Below, piece by piece: positions 24,955 to 33,080 of a stretch of 64,000 nucleotides of DNA. The DNA is taken from contig NZ_CP021112.1 of NCBI RefSeq assembly GCF_002119765.1, forward strand, positions 5,698,501-5,762,500. The letters are read 5' to 3'. A model generated the notes under the pieces. That model was not told the origin of the DNA. It searched no databases and saw only the letters and a program-made list of their open reading frames with translations. This DNA comes from Pseudorhodoplanes sinuspersici (GTDB lineage Bacteria > Pseudomonadota > Alphaproteobacteria > Rhizobiales > Xanthobacteraceae). A program made the translations under genes and the position numbers. Numbering within the stretch: position 1 is the first letter of the stretch; every line of letters starts with the position of its first letter.

Positions 24955-26163
24955 ATGTCGAGACGTTTTTCATTCTGTGCTGCCCTCACCGCTTCAATGG
25001 CCATTGGCCTTGCCAGTCCCGTATCGGCGCAGGGTACAATCAAGATTGGTGAACTAAACAGTTACAAGTCGCAGCCGGCCTTCCTCGACCCCTACAAGAA
25101 AGGCTGGGAATTGGCGGTCGAAGAGATCAATGCCAAAGGCGGCCTGCTCGGGAAAAAGCTTGAGATCGTTTCCCGGGATGACGGCGCCAATCCCGGTGAT
25201 GCAGTCCGCGTTGCCGAAGAGCTGATCACCCGCGAAGGCGTCAACATCATCACCGGCACCTTCCTCTCCCATATCGGTCTTGCGGTGACCGAGTTCGCCG
25301 GCAAGAAGCAGGTTTTCTTTCTTGCCGCTGAGCCGCTGACCGACAAGATCACCTGGTCGAATGGCAATCGCTATACATTCCGCCTTCGTGCATCGACGTA
25401 CATGCAAGTGGCGATGCTGATGCCGGACGCCGTTGCCGCGAAGAAGAAGCGCTGGGCGCTGGTCTATCCCAATTTCGAATACGGCCAATCGGCGGCAGCA
25501 GCCTTCAAGGACATGCTCAAGAAGGCGCAGCCGGATGTCGAGTTCGTGACCGAGCAGGCACCGCCGCTCGGCAAGGTCGATGCCGGCGCCGTGGTGCAGG
25601 CGATCGACGATGCCAAGCCGGACGCCATCTTCAATGTGCTGTTTGGTCCGGACCTCGCCAAGTTCGTTCGCGAGGGCAACACCCGCGACGTGTTCAAGAA
25701 CCGCATGGTGGTGAGTCTGCTCTCCGGCGAGCCGGAATATCTCGATCCATTGAAGGATGAATCGCCGGTCGGCTGGGTCGTGACCGGTTATCCCTGGAGC
25801 GAAATCAACACGCCGGAGCACAAGGCCTTCGTCGACGCCTACAGGAAGCGCTGGAACGACTATCCCCGCCTCGGCTCGATCGTCGGCTATGCGACGATGC
25901 ATTCGCTGGCAGAAGGCATCAAGAAGGCCGGCTCGACCGACACCGAAAAGATGATCGCGGCCTTCCGCGGCTTGAAGGTCGACAGTCCGTTCGGGCCGTT
26001 CGAATATCGCCCGAGCGATCATCAGGCGACGATGGGCGCCTATGTCGGCAAGATCGCCGTGAAGGACGGCAAGGGCACCATGTCCGACTTCAAATATGTC
26101 GACGGCAAGGACGTGCTGCCCGGACCGGAAGAAGTGAAGAAGCTGCGTCCGGCCGCACCATAA
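24955..26163 (+). CDS. Periplasmic LivK-type substrate-binding protein
   Basis: 402-residue periplasmic binding protein of the HAAT (Liv) class. ATG 24955 lies 8 bp after AAGGAG. The signal peptide is MSRRFSFCAALTASMAIGLA to VSAQ. The mature form opens TIKIGELNSYKSQPAFLDPY and includes GGLLGKKLEIVSRDDGANPG, typical of type I binding proteins. It heads a five-gene operon with a fused LivH-LivM permease, two ATPases and a MarR regulator. Similar receptors bind aromatic acids, amides or urea as well as amino acids; the ligand here is unknown. Confidence 0.94.
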   Translation: MSRRFSFCAALTASMAIGLASPVSAQGTIKIGELNSYKSQPAFLDPYKKGWELAVEEINAKGGLLGKKLEIVSRDDGANPGDAVRVAEELITREGVNIITGTFLSHIGLAVTEFAGKKQVFFLAAEPLTDKITWSNGNRYTFRLRASTYMQVAMLMPDAVAAKKKRWALVYPNFEYGQSAAAAFKDMLKKAQPDVEFVTEQAPPLGKVDAGAVVQAIDDAKPDAIFNVLFGPDLAKFVREGNTRDVFKNRMVVSLLSGEPEYLDPLKDESPVGWVVTGYPWSEINTPEHKAFVDAYRKRWNDYPRLGSIVGYATMHSLAEGIKKAGSTDTEKMIAAFRGLKVDSPFGPFEYRPSDHQATMGAYVGKIAVKDGKGTMSDFKYVDGKDVLPGPEEVKKLRPAAP

Positions 26164-26172
26164 GCTTTGCAA

Positions 26173-26200
26173 AGCCTCCCGGCTTCGCAGCCGGGAGGCT
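26173..26200 (+). terminator. Intra-operon hairpin after the binding-protein gene
   Basis: Perfect 12-bp stem AGCCTCCCGGCT / AGCCGGGAGGCT with loop TCGC, 10 bp after the binding-protein stop, without a T-run. Such hairpins in importer operons usually protect or attenuate the message so that the binding protein is made in excess over the permease. Confidence 0.7.
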
Positions 26201-26245
26201 CATCGTTTAACCACACTCTCCTCACTCCTGGTTCCGTAATCGCCC

Positions 26246-28132
26246 ATGTCATTTGACGTTGTATTCGTGTGGGCGCTGAATGGTCTCGCATCGGCGTCGG
26301 GACTGTTCTTCATCGCTGCCGGCCTGTCGCTCATTTTCGGCGTCACGCGCATCATCAACATTGCGCATGGCTCGCTTTACATGCTCGGCATCTATCTCGC
26401 CTATACCTTCGCGACCAAGATCGGCGGTGGACTGGGCTTCTGGGGCGGCATTATTGCGGCGGCTCTTATCGTCGCCGGCATCGGGGCGTTGATCGAAATC
26501 CTGCTGTTGCGGCGCATCTATCGCGCACCCGAACTGTTTCAGTTGCTCGCCACATTTGCGCTCGTTCTGGTCATCAACGATCTGACGCTTTGGATCTGGG
26601 GACCGGAGGATCTGCTTGGCCCGCGCGCACCCGGCCTTCGCGGCGCTGTCGAAATTTTCGGTCGCCGCGTTCCAAGCTATGACCTGTTCCTGATCGCGAT
26701 GGGTCCGGCGGTCCTCATCATTCTTCATCTGGCACTCGCCAAGACACGCTTCGGCCGGCTGGTGCGGGCGGCGACGCAGGATCGCGAGATGGTCGGCGCA
26801 CTCGGCGTCAATCAGGCAGTCCTGTTCACCGCGGTATTTGCATTGGGCTCGTTTCTGGCCGGCCTTGGCGGCGCGCTGCAAGTCGCACGTGAGCCCGCCA
26901 ACCTGCTGATGGATCTGAGCGTGATCGGCGACGCATTCGTCGTCGTCGTGGTGGGCGGTATGGGCTCCATCACCGGCGCCTATCTCGCGGCCGTCCTTAT
27001 TGCCGAGATCAAGGCCATCTGCATCGGCATCGGCGTCGTCCATATTGGCGATTTCAGCATCAATTTCTCGAAGCTGACGCTGGTGGCGGAATTCATCGTC
27101 ATGGCGGTCGTGCTGATCATCCGGCCGCACGGACTTTTGGGGCGCGCGCAAGGCGCGGTGCGCAGCACCGCCGAGGTCGAAGCGCCGATCCGGCCCGCGA
27201 CGAATGTGGTCAAGATCATCGGCTTTGCAGCACTGATCATGCTGGCCTGCCTGCCGCTCTTCGCCAAGACCTCACCCTATTCCATCGTGCTCGGCACTGA
27301 CGTCTTGATCGCGATTATCTTCGCCACCAGCCTGCATTTCATCATGGGGCCGGGTGGCATGCATTCCTTCGGCCACGCCGCCTATTTCGGTCTCGGCGCT
27401 TATGGTGCGGCCTTGCTGGTCAAGTTTGCCGCGATGCCGATGCTTGGCGCCATTGTGCTGGCGCCTTTTGTCGCGCTCGCCGGCGCGTTGCTGTTCGGCT
27501 GGTTCGCGGTGCGGCTCTCCGGCGTTTATCTCGCGATGCTGACGCTCGCTTTCGCCCAGATTGTCTGGTCGATCGTATTCCAGTGGGAGAATGTCACCGG
27601 CGGCTCGAACGGGGTTGTCGGCATCTGGCCGACCGCGCCGTTCAACACCTACGCGACTTATTATCTGCTGACGCTCTGCTTTGCGGTTCTGAGTGTGCTG
27701 ATCCTGCGGCGCATCCTGTTCGCGCCCTTCGGCTATGCCATGCGGGCCGGACGTGACTCGCCCTTGCGTGCGGAAAGCATCGGTATCGACGTGAAACGCG
27801 TGCACTGGCTTGGCTTTGCCATTGCGGGAGCGATCTGCGGCATTGCCGGCGGACTGTTTGCCTTTGCCAAAGGCTCGATCTCGCCGGAAACGATCGCCGT
27901 CGGCCGCTCGATCGATGGCCTTGTCATGGTGCTGCTCGGCGGCATCCAGACGTTGACCGGCCCGATCGTCGGCGCGACGGCGCTGACCTTGCTGCAGGAT
28001 ACGATCATGCGGCAGGCGGAATACTGGCGCGCGCTGCTCGGCGGCATCATCCTGCTCCTGGTGCTGGTCTTCCCCGGCGGGCTGGTCGGTGGCCTGACCA
28101 AACTGTTCAACGACAGGAAGCAGCGCGCATGA
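26246..28132 (+). CDS. LivH-LivM fused ABC transporter permease
   Basis: 628-residue membrane protein combining both permeases of a Liv-type importer. Residues about 1-300 are LivH-like (LSLIFGVTRIINIAHGSLYM, FVVVVVGGMGSITGAYLA). Residues about 310-628 are LivM-like (FIMGPGGMHSFGHAAYFGLG, TGGSNGVVGIWPT, GLVMVLLGGIQTLTGPIVGA). It is the mirror of the first importer in this window, where LivM is fused to the ATPases instead. It overlaps the next gene by 4 bp. Confidence 0.94.
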   Translation: MSFDVVFVWALNGLASASGLFFIAAGLSLIFGVTRIINIAHGSLYMLGIYLAYTFATKIGGGLGFWGGIIAAALIVAGIGALIEILLLRRIYRAPELFQLLATFALVLVINDLTLWIWGPEDLLGPRAPGLRGAVEIFGRRVPSYDLFLIAMGPAVLIILHLALAKTRFGRLVRAATQDREMVGALGVNQAVLFTAVFALGSFLAGLGGALQVAREPANLLMDLSVIGDAFVVVVVGGMGSITGAYLAAVLIAEIKAICIGIGVVHIGDFSINFSKLTLVAEFIVMAVVLIIRPHGLLGRAQGAVRSTAEVEAPIRPATNVVKIIGFAALIMLACLPLFAKTSPYSIVLGTDVLIAIIFATSLHFIMGPGGMHSFGHAAYFGLGAYGAALLVKFAAMPMLGAIVLAPFVALAGALLFGWFAVRLSGVYLAMLTLAFAQIVWSIVFQWENVTGGSNGVVGIWPTAPFNTYATYYLLTLCFAVLSVLILRRILFAPFGYAMRAGRDSPLRAESIGIDVKRVHWLGFAIAGAICGIAGGLFAFAKGSISPETIAVGRSIDGLVMVLLGGIQTLTGPIVGATALTLLQDTIMRQAEYWRALLGGIILLLVLVFPGGLVGGLTKLFNDRKQRA

Positions 28133-28902
28133 GCGTTCTTGCCGTCGACACATTATGCAAGTCGTTCGGCGGCGTTCACGCCGTCGATCACGTCAGCTTT
28201 GCCGTCGGCGAGAGCGAGTTTCTGGCGCTGATCGGGCCAAACGGCGCCGGCAAATCCACCTGCTTCAACATGATCAACGGCCAATTGCCGCCCGATAGCG
28301 GCAAGATCCTGCTCGACGGACAGGATGTGACCGGGCTGACGCCGCGGCAAATCTGGCGGCGGGGCGTCGGACGCACATTCCAGATCGCCGCGACCTTCGG
28401 CTCGATGACCGTTGCCGAGAATGTGCAGATGGCGCTGCTCTCGCATGCCGGGCAGATCTTCGCGCTGTGGCGTCCCGCCGCATCGTACTATCGCGAACGC
28501 GCGCTGGAGTTGCTGGCGCAGGTCGGCATGGCCGATGCCGCCGACCGGCCCTGTCATGAACTCGCTTATGGCGACGTAAAGCGTGTCGAGCTTGCGATCG
28601 CGCTCGCCAACGAGCCGCGCTTGCTGCTGATGGACGAACCCACCGCCGGCATGGCGCCAGGCGAGCGCAACAAGCTGATTGCCCTGGTGAAGGAACTTGT
28701 GGTCAAGCGCCGGATGTCGGTGCTGTTCACCGAGCATTCGATGGATGTCGTTTTTGCCTTCGCCGACCGCATCATCGTGCTGGCGCGCGGCAAGCTGATC
28801 GCCGATGGCGATGCCGCCGCGATCCGCAAGAACCCGCAGGTGCAGGAGGTTTATTTCGGCACCGGCAGGACGTTCGAACGCAGAGGCGCTGCGGCAACAT
28901 GA
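28129..28902 (+). CDS. LivG-type ABC transporter ATPase
   Basis: 257-residue ATP-binding protein. Walker A is GPNGAGKS, the signature loop ELAYGDVKRVELAIAL is the LivG form, Walker B is LLLMDEPTAGM, and the switch His is in LFTEHSMD. It overlaps the permease stop by ATGA and the next ATPase by the same device, indicating translational coupling. It energises uptake together with the LivF-type partner. Confidence 0.94.
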   Translation: MSVLAVDTLCKSFGGVHAVDHVSFAVGESEFLALIGPNGAGKSTCFNMINGQLPPDSGKILLDGQDVTGLTPRQIWRRGVGRTFQIAATFGSMTVAENVQMALLSHAGQIFALWRPAASYYRERALELLAQVGMADAADRPCHELAYGDVKRVELAIALANEPRLLLMDEPTAGMAPGERNKLIALVKELVVKRRMSVLFTEHSMDVVFAFADRIIVLARGKLIADGDAAAIRKNPQVQEVYFGTGRTFERRGAAAT

Positions 28903-29630
28903 CCGTGAACACAATGCTCACCGTGCAAGACCTGAGCGCATGGTATGGCGGCGCCCGTATTCTCTATGACATGACACTGGACGTCGCGCCCGGCGAAGTC
29001 GTCGCGCTGATGGGCCGCAACGGTGCCGGCAAGTCGACGACGATGAAAGCGATCATGGGTTTGATCGGCAAGCGCGCCGGCCATGTCGAATTCTGCGGCC
29101 GCGATATCTCGCGGCTGAAGCCGTTCGAGATCGCGCGGCTCGGCCTCGGCTTCGTGCCGGAAGATCGCCGCATCTTCTCCGAACTGACGGTGATGGAAAA
29201 TCTCGATATCGGCCGCCAGCCGCCGCGCAATCTGCTGGACGGCAAGCCCGCGCCGATGTGGACACCGGAGGCTCTCTTCACACTCTTTCCCAATCTCGGC
29301 CGTATGCCGGATCGACAGGGCAGCCATATGAGCGGCGGCGAGCAGCAGATGCTCACAGTCGCCCGCACGCTGATGGGCAATCCCCTGCTGGTCCTGCTCG
29401 ACGAGCCCTCCGAGGGCGTCGCGCCGGTGATCGTCGAGCAGATGGTGATCACCATTCTGGAGCTGAAAAAGCAGGGCCTTTCGATTCTCCTGTCCGAGCA
29501 GAACATCCATTTTGCCGAACTCGTCTCGGACAGGGCCTATGTCCTCGAGAAGGGCCAGATTCGCTGGCAGGGAAGCATGCAGGACCTCGCCGACAATATT
29601 GATGTCCAGCGAAGTTTTCTGACCGTCTGA
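28899..29630 (+). CDS. LivF-type ABC transporter ATPase
   Basis: 243-residue second ATPase of the importer. Walker A is GRNGAGKS, the canonical signature is MSGGEQQMLTVARTL, Walker B is LVLLDEPSEGV, and the LivF-type Q replaces the switch His (LLSEQNIHFAELVSDRAYVLEKG). The start overlaps the LivG stop. The MarR gene follows after a spacer with a dispersed repeat. Confidence 0.94.
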   Translation: MTVNTMLTVQDLSAWYGGARILYDMTLDVAPGEVVALMGRNGAGKSTTMKAIMGLIGKRAGHVEFCGRDISRLKPFEIARLGLGFVPEDRRIFSELTVMENLDIGRQPPRNLLDGKPAPMWTPEALFTLFPNLGRMPDRQGSHMSGGEQQMLTVARTLMGNPLLVLLDEPSEGVAPVIVEQMVITILELKKQGLSILLSEQNIHFAELVSDRAYVLEKGQIRWQGSMQDLADNIDVQRSFLTV

Positions 29631-29704
29631 ACGGGCTGGGACAAAACCGATGGCCGGATGGAGCAAAGCACGTTATGCCATCCGCCGAATCGCCTCGAAT
29701 ACGT

Positions 29705-29763
29705 TAGAGCATGATGTTGTCCGAAAACCGCTTCGCACTTGTCAGCATCATGTTCTAGAGCGG
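29705..29763. repeat. Rhizobiales-style intergenic palindromic repeat
   Basis: AGAGCATGATG near 29706 pairs with CATCATGTTCT near 29746, around a centre containing TTGTCCGAAAACCGCTTCG. From memory this is a member of the dispersed 'gagcatgat...gcggttttcgg' palindrome family frequent in Bradyrhizobium-like genomes. It lies between the LivF gene and the MarR gene. Confidence 0.7.
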
Positions 29764-29777
29764 CAGGAAAGCTGTTG

Positions 29778-30239
29778 ATGCTCAACCAGGCTCGTCCGAA
29801 ATCGGTCTCCCGCAAGCCGGCTGCGAAGCCGCCCTATGTGCTTGACGACCAGGTTGGCTTCCTGATGCGCGTGGCGATGCAGCGCCATACCTCGATTTTC
29901 ATGTCGGAGATGACCGACAAGCTCACGCAGACGCAGTTTGCGGCGCTGGCAAGGCTCCTCGAAGTCGGCCCCTGTTCGCAAAATCATCTCGGCCGGCTCA
30001 TTTATCTCGATGCGGCAACGATCAAGGGGGTGGTGGACCGGCTGAAGCTGCGCCGCCTCATTACCACGCAGGACGACCCGAATGACCGCAGACGGCGCGC
30101 GGTCACGCTGACCGAGAAGGGTCGCAATGTCGCAAAAGCCGCCGTTGAACATGCGGCAGAGATTACCGCGACAACACTGAAGCCGCTGTCACCCGACGAG
30201 CAGGAAACGATTGTCCGGCTGCTGAAGAAGCTAACGTAG
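29778..30239 (+). CDS. MarR-family transcriptional regulator
   Basis: 153-residue MarR regulator. The winged helix runs through LTQTQFAALARLLEVGPCSQ, NHLGRLIYLDAATIKGVVDR, and the wing DPNDRRRRAVTLTEKG. ATG 29778 is the likely start, with AGGA 10 bp upstream. It closes the second Liv importer operon. MarR proteins of aromatic catabolism respond to aromatic acids or their CoA esters, and the paired palindromes at 21813 and 24732 are its probable targets. This would tie the hydrolase-crotonase-SDR unit to the importer. Confidence 0.92.
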   Translation: MLNQARPKSVSRKPAAKPPYVLDDQVGFLMRVAMQRHTSIFMSEMTDKLTQTQFAALARLLEVGPCSQNHLGRLIYLDAATIKGVVDRLKLRRLITTQDDPNDRRRRAVTLTEKGRNVAKAAVEHAAEITATTLKPLSPDEQETIVRLLKKLT

Positions 30240-30292
30240 AGCGTTTTCAAGCGAAGTTGCGGTTCGCGTGAAGAAAACGCGTCAAAACAATA
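30236..30292. repeat. Rhizobiales-style intergenic palindromic repeat
   Basis: GCGTTTTC at 30241 pairs with GAAAACGC at 30273; the text reads agagcgttttcaagcgaag through cgcgtcaaaacaa. From memory this is a well-known dispersed repeat of Bradyrhizobium-type genomes. It overlaps the MarR stop codon and fills the gap to the convergent molybdenum hydroxylase operon, so it may serve as a terminator. Confidence 0.7.
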
Positions 30293-30294
30293 AG

Positions 30295-32601
30295 CTAGCG
30301 CTTTTCCGGCAAGACGCGATCGAGAATATCCCGCATCCGCTGCGGCGTAACCGGCAATTGCGTGACGGCGCCGGGCACGCCGAGCGCGTCATCAATCGCG
30401 GACGCAATGGCGGCCCCCACGGCATTGGTACCGCCTTCGCCCGCGCCTTTGAGGCCCAGCGGGTTGAGCGGGCTCGGTGCATCCTCGCAGATCAGCACAT
30501 CGAGGGCCGGAACTTCCCTTGCTGTGGGCATCAGGTAATCGGCGAACGTAACGTTCATCGGCTCACCGCGTTCGTCATAGGTGAACTCCTCGAACAACGT
30601 GCCACCGAGTCCCTGCGCAAACCCGCCGGCGATCTGGCCTTCGACCAGCATCGGATTGACCGCACGGCCGATGTCATAAGCGACGAGATAGCGTTCGACT
30701 GCGACATGGCCAGTCTCGCGGTCAAGGCTCACAACGGCGACATGAACGCCATAGGGATAATTCATGTGGTTGGAGAAGAACCACCCCTCTCCGGTAAGAC
30801 CGGGCTCGCGGCTGCCACGCGTCTTTGAAGTCGGAAGAAGATGCCTTGCGATCTCGGCCAGGGAAATGGACGGACCGGACGCTTTTGCCGTCTTCCTGAT
30901 TTCGCCATTCACGATGCCGAGCTCATCCACCGTGCATTGCAGGAGTTCGGCGGCCATTTCGGTCGCCTTTTGCCGAACCTTGAGCGCGCCAAGCCGTGTG
31001 GCCTCTCCCGTCATCACGGTGACGCGCGAGGCGAAGGCCCCGAGTCCTTCATCGATCCGGTCGGTCTGGCCGTGGATGACGCGGATGCGGTCGAAATCGA
31101 CGCCAAGCGTGTCGGCGCAGATCTGTGCAATGACGGTCTCGACACCCTGCCCGACCGACGCCGCGCCGGTGACGATCTCGACCGCGCCGCCGGGATCGAC
31201 GGTGATCTTCACGTTGTCGAATGGACCAAGGCCGCTTTTCTCTACAAAAATGCCAAGACCCGCGCCGACCAGTTCGCCTTTCGCGCGGCGTGACTTCAAT
31301 TCATCTTGCAGTGTCGTCCAGCCGATCCGCTTCAGCGCCTTGTCGAGCAGTCCCGCATATTCGCCAGAATCGAGCACGACTTCCGTGCCCAGCGTATCGA
31401 TCGGACGCTTGTATGGCATTTCCGCGGACGCGATCAGATTGCGGCGGCGCGCTTCAACCGGCGTAATGCCGGCCCTTGCCGCGATGGCATCCATCAGGCG
31501 CTCACGCACGAAGGTGCTTTCGAAGCGCCCCGGCGCACGATAGGTGCCCGCGGGCGTCTTGTTGGTCAGCCTGATATGGCCGACGGCACGATAATTCGGA
31601 ATCCGGTAGGGACCGAGCAGCATGGCCGCCGCAAGATCGGGAACGGTCGCTGCATGCGTCCGTACATAGGCGCCCTGATCGTGAAAGAACTCATTCTCGA
31701 TGCCGAGGATTCGACCTTCTACGTCGATTGCAGCCCGGACATGATGGCATTGTTGGCGCGAATGATTGGCGGCAATAAGGTGCTCGCGCCGGTCTTCGAT
31801 CCATTTCACCGGCCGCCCGAGGCGCAGCGCAGCCGCGCAGACCAATACATCTTCGGGGTAAAGTTCGCCGCGGATACCAAATCCGCCACCGACATGGCCT
31901 TCGTGGAGGTGCATCGCGGTCCGGTCGCGGCCGAGCATGCGGGCGAGCTGATCGCGGTTCCAATGCGGCACTTTTGCGGCGCCATACATCTCCAATATGT
32001 CACGCGCAGCATCATAGCGGCCGATCGCCCCGCGTGTCTCCATCGGCACGCCCGAATGCCGCCCGATCGACAGATCGAGTTCGACAACGGCATGCGCTGC
32101 GCCGAAAGCGCCATCCACATCGCCATAGCCTTTGCGAATGACGGCAGGCTCCGTCAGGCGTCCCGGTTCAAACTCGGTCGGCGCGTCACTTGCATCAAGC
32201 GTAACCGGCAGTTCCTCGATCTCTAGGTCAACGAGATCGGCGGCGTCTTCCGCGACATAGGCGTCCGTCGCAAAAACGGCAGCGACCGGCTCGCCAACAT
32301 AGCGCACCCGGTTCTGCGCCAGTACATGCTGGCGATAGCTTTCCAGCCCTTCGATCCGCGTCAGGCGGAAATCGATCGGCGGAATATCGGCGACATCGTC
32401 ACCGGTCCATATCGCAACGACGCCCGGCAATGCGGATGCAGTTTGCGTATCGATGCTCCTGATCAAGCCATGGGCAAAGGGCGAGCGCACGATCCGCATA
32501 TGCAGTTGCCGCGGAAACGAGACATCCGCGGCAAACATTCCCTTCCCGGTCACGAGAGGGGGGTCCTCCTTGCGGCGGATCGATCGTCCGATCAGCGACA
32601 T
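30295..32601 (-). CDS. Molybdenum hydroxylase large subunit A (XdhB/CoxL type)
   Basis: 768-residue molybdopterin-binding subunit of the xanthine dehydrogenase family. ATG 32601 overlaps the small-subunit stop as TGATG. Landmarks are IGRSIRRKEDPPLVTGKGMF at the start, GGGFGIRG (cofactor binding), GTYRAPGRFE in the active-site loop, GQGVETVIAQI, and the catalytic Glu in LKGAGEGGTNAVGAA. The loop is not AYRCSFR, so this is not a CO dehydrogenase. It hydroxylates a ring carbon with water, typically next to ring nitrogen. It is the last of four genes and the second large subunit of the operon. Confidence 0.93.
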   Translation of the reverse strand: MSLIGRSIRRKEDPPLVTGKGMFAADVSFPRQLHMRIVRSPFAHGLIRSIDTQTASALPGVVAIWTGDDVADIPPIDFRLTRIEGLESYRQHVLAQNRVRYVGEPVAAVFATDAYVAEDAADLVDLEIEELPVTLDASDAPTEFEPGRLTEPAVIRKGYGDVDGAFGAAHAVVELDLSIGRHSGVPMETRGAIGRYDAARDILEMYGAAKVPHWNRDQLARMLGRDRTAMHLHEGHVGGGFGIRGELYPEDVLVCAAALRLGRPVKWIEDRREHLIAANHSRQQCHHVRAAIDVEGRILGIENEFFHDQGAYVRTHAATVPDLAAAMLLGPYRIPNYRAVGHIRLTNKTPAGTYRAPGRFESTFVRERLMDAIAARAGITPVEARRRNLIASAEMPYKRPIDTLGTEVVLDSGEYAGLLDKALKRIGWTTLQDELKSRRAKGELVGAGLGIFVEKSGLGPFDNVKITVDPGGAVEIVTGAASVGQGVETVIAQICADTLGVDFDRIRVIHGQTDRIDEGLGAFASRVTVMTGEATRLGALKVRQKATEMAAELLQCTVDELGIVNGEIRKTAKASGPSISLAEIARHLLPTSKTRGSREPGLTGEGWFFSNHMNYPYGVHVAVVSLDRETGHVAVERYLVAYDIGRAVNPMLVEGQIAGGFAQGLGGTLFEEFTYDERGEPMNVTFADYLMPTAREVPALDVLICEDAPSPLNPLGLKGAGEGGTNAVGAAIASAIDDALGVPGAVTQLPVTPQRMRDILDRVLPEKR

Positions 32602-33080
32602 CAGCTTGACCGCATCTGCTCCGCCGCCATGCGGACGGCCTTGATGATGTTCTGGTAGCCCGTGCAACGGCAGAGATTCGATGACAGCACATCAACGAGA
32701 TCCTCGTCGCTGATATCCGGCTCGCGCTCCAGTACGCCGGTCGCCAGCATCAGAAATCCCGGTGTGCAGAAACCGCATTGCAGACCGTGACAATCCATGA
32801 AGGCCTGTTGTAGCGGATGAAGCTTGCCACCCTCGGCAAGACCCTCGACGGTGCGGATCGCCTTGCCGTCAGCCTGCACGGCGAACATCAGGCAGGACCG
32901 CGCCGGGACGCCTTCGATCAGGACGGTGCATGCCCCGCAGACACCATGCTCGCAGCCGATATGCGTGCCGGTCTGGCCGCAATCCTCGCGGATCGCATCG
33001 GCCAGCGTGCGGCGCGGTTCCACAGAGACGTTGTGCGTCTGACCGTTGATGTTGAGCGTTACATCGGTTTTCTTCGTCAC
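32601..33080 (-). CDS. Molybdenum hydroxylase small 2Fe-2S subunit (CoxS type)
   Basis: 159-residue iron-sulfur subunit with two 2Fe-2S sites. The plant-ferredoxin type is GCEHGVCGACTVLIEG with a later Cys (RSCLMF). The C-terminal helical type is QCGFCTPGFLM followed by NLCRCTGYQNI. I prefer GTG 33080, which overlaps the previous stop as GTGA and has GGAAG upstream, over GTG 33086. It passes electrons from the Mo site to FAD and serves both large subunits, since only one small subunit is encoded. Confidence 0.93.
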   Translation of the reverse strand: MTKKTDVTLNINGQTHNVSVEPRRTLADAIREDCGQTGTHIGCEHGVCGACTVLIEGVPARSCLMFAVQADGKAIRTVEGLAEGGKLHPLQQAFMDCHGLQCGFCTPGFLMLATGVLEREPDISDEDLVDVLSSNLCRCTGYQNIIKAVRMAAEQMRSS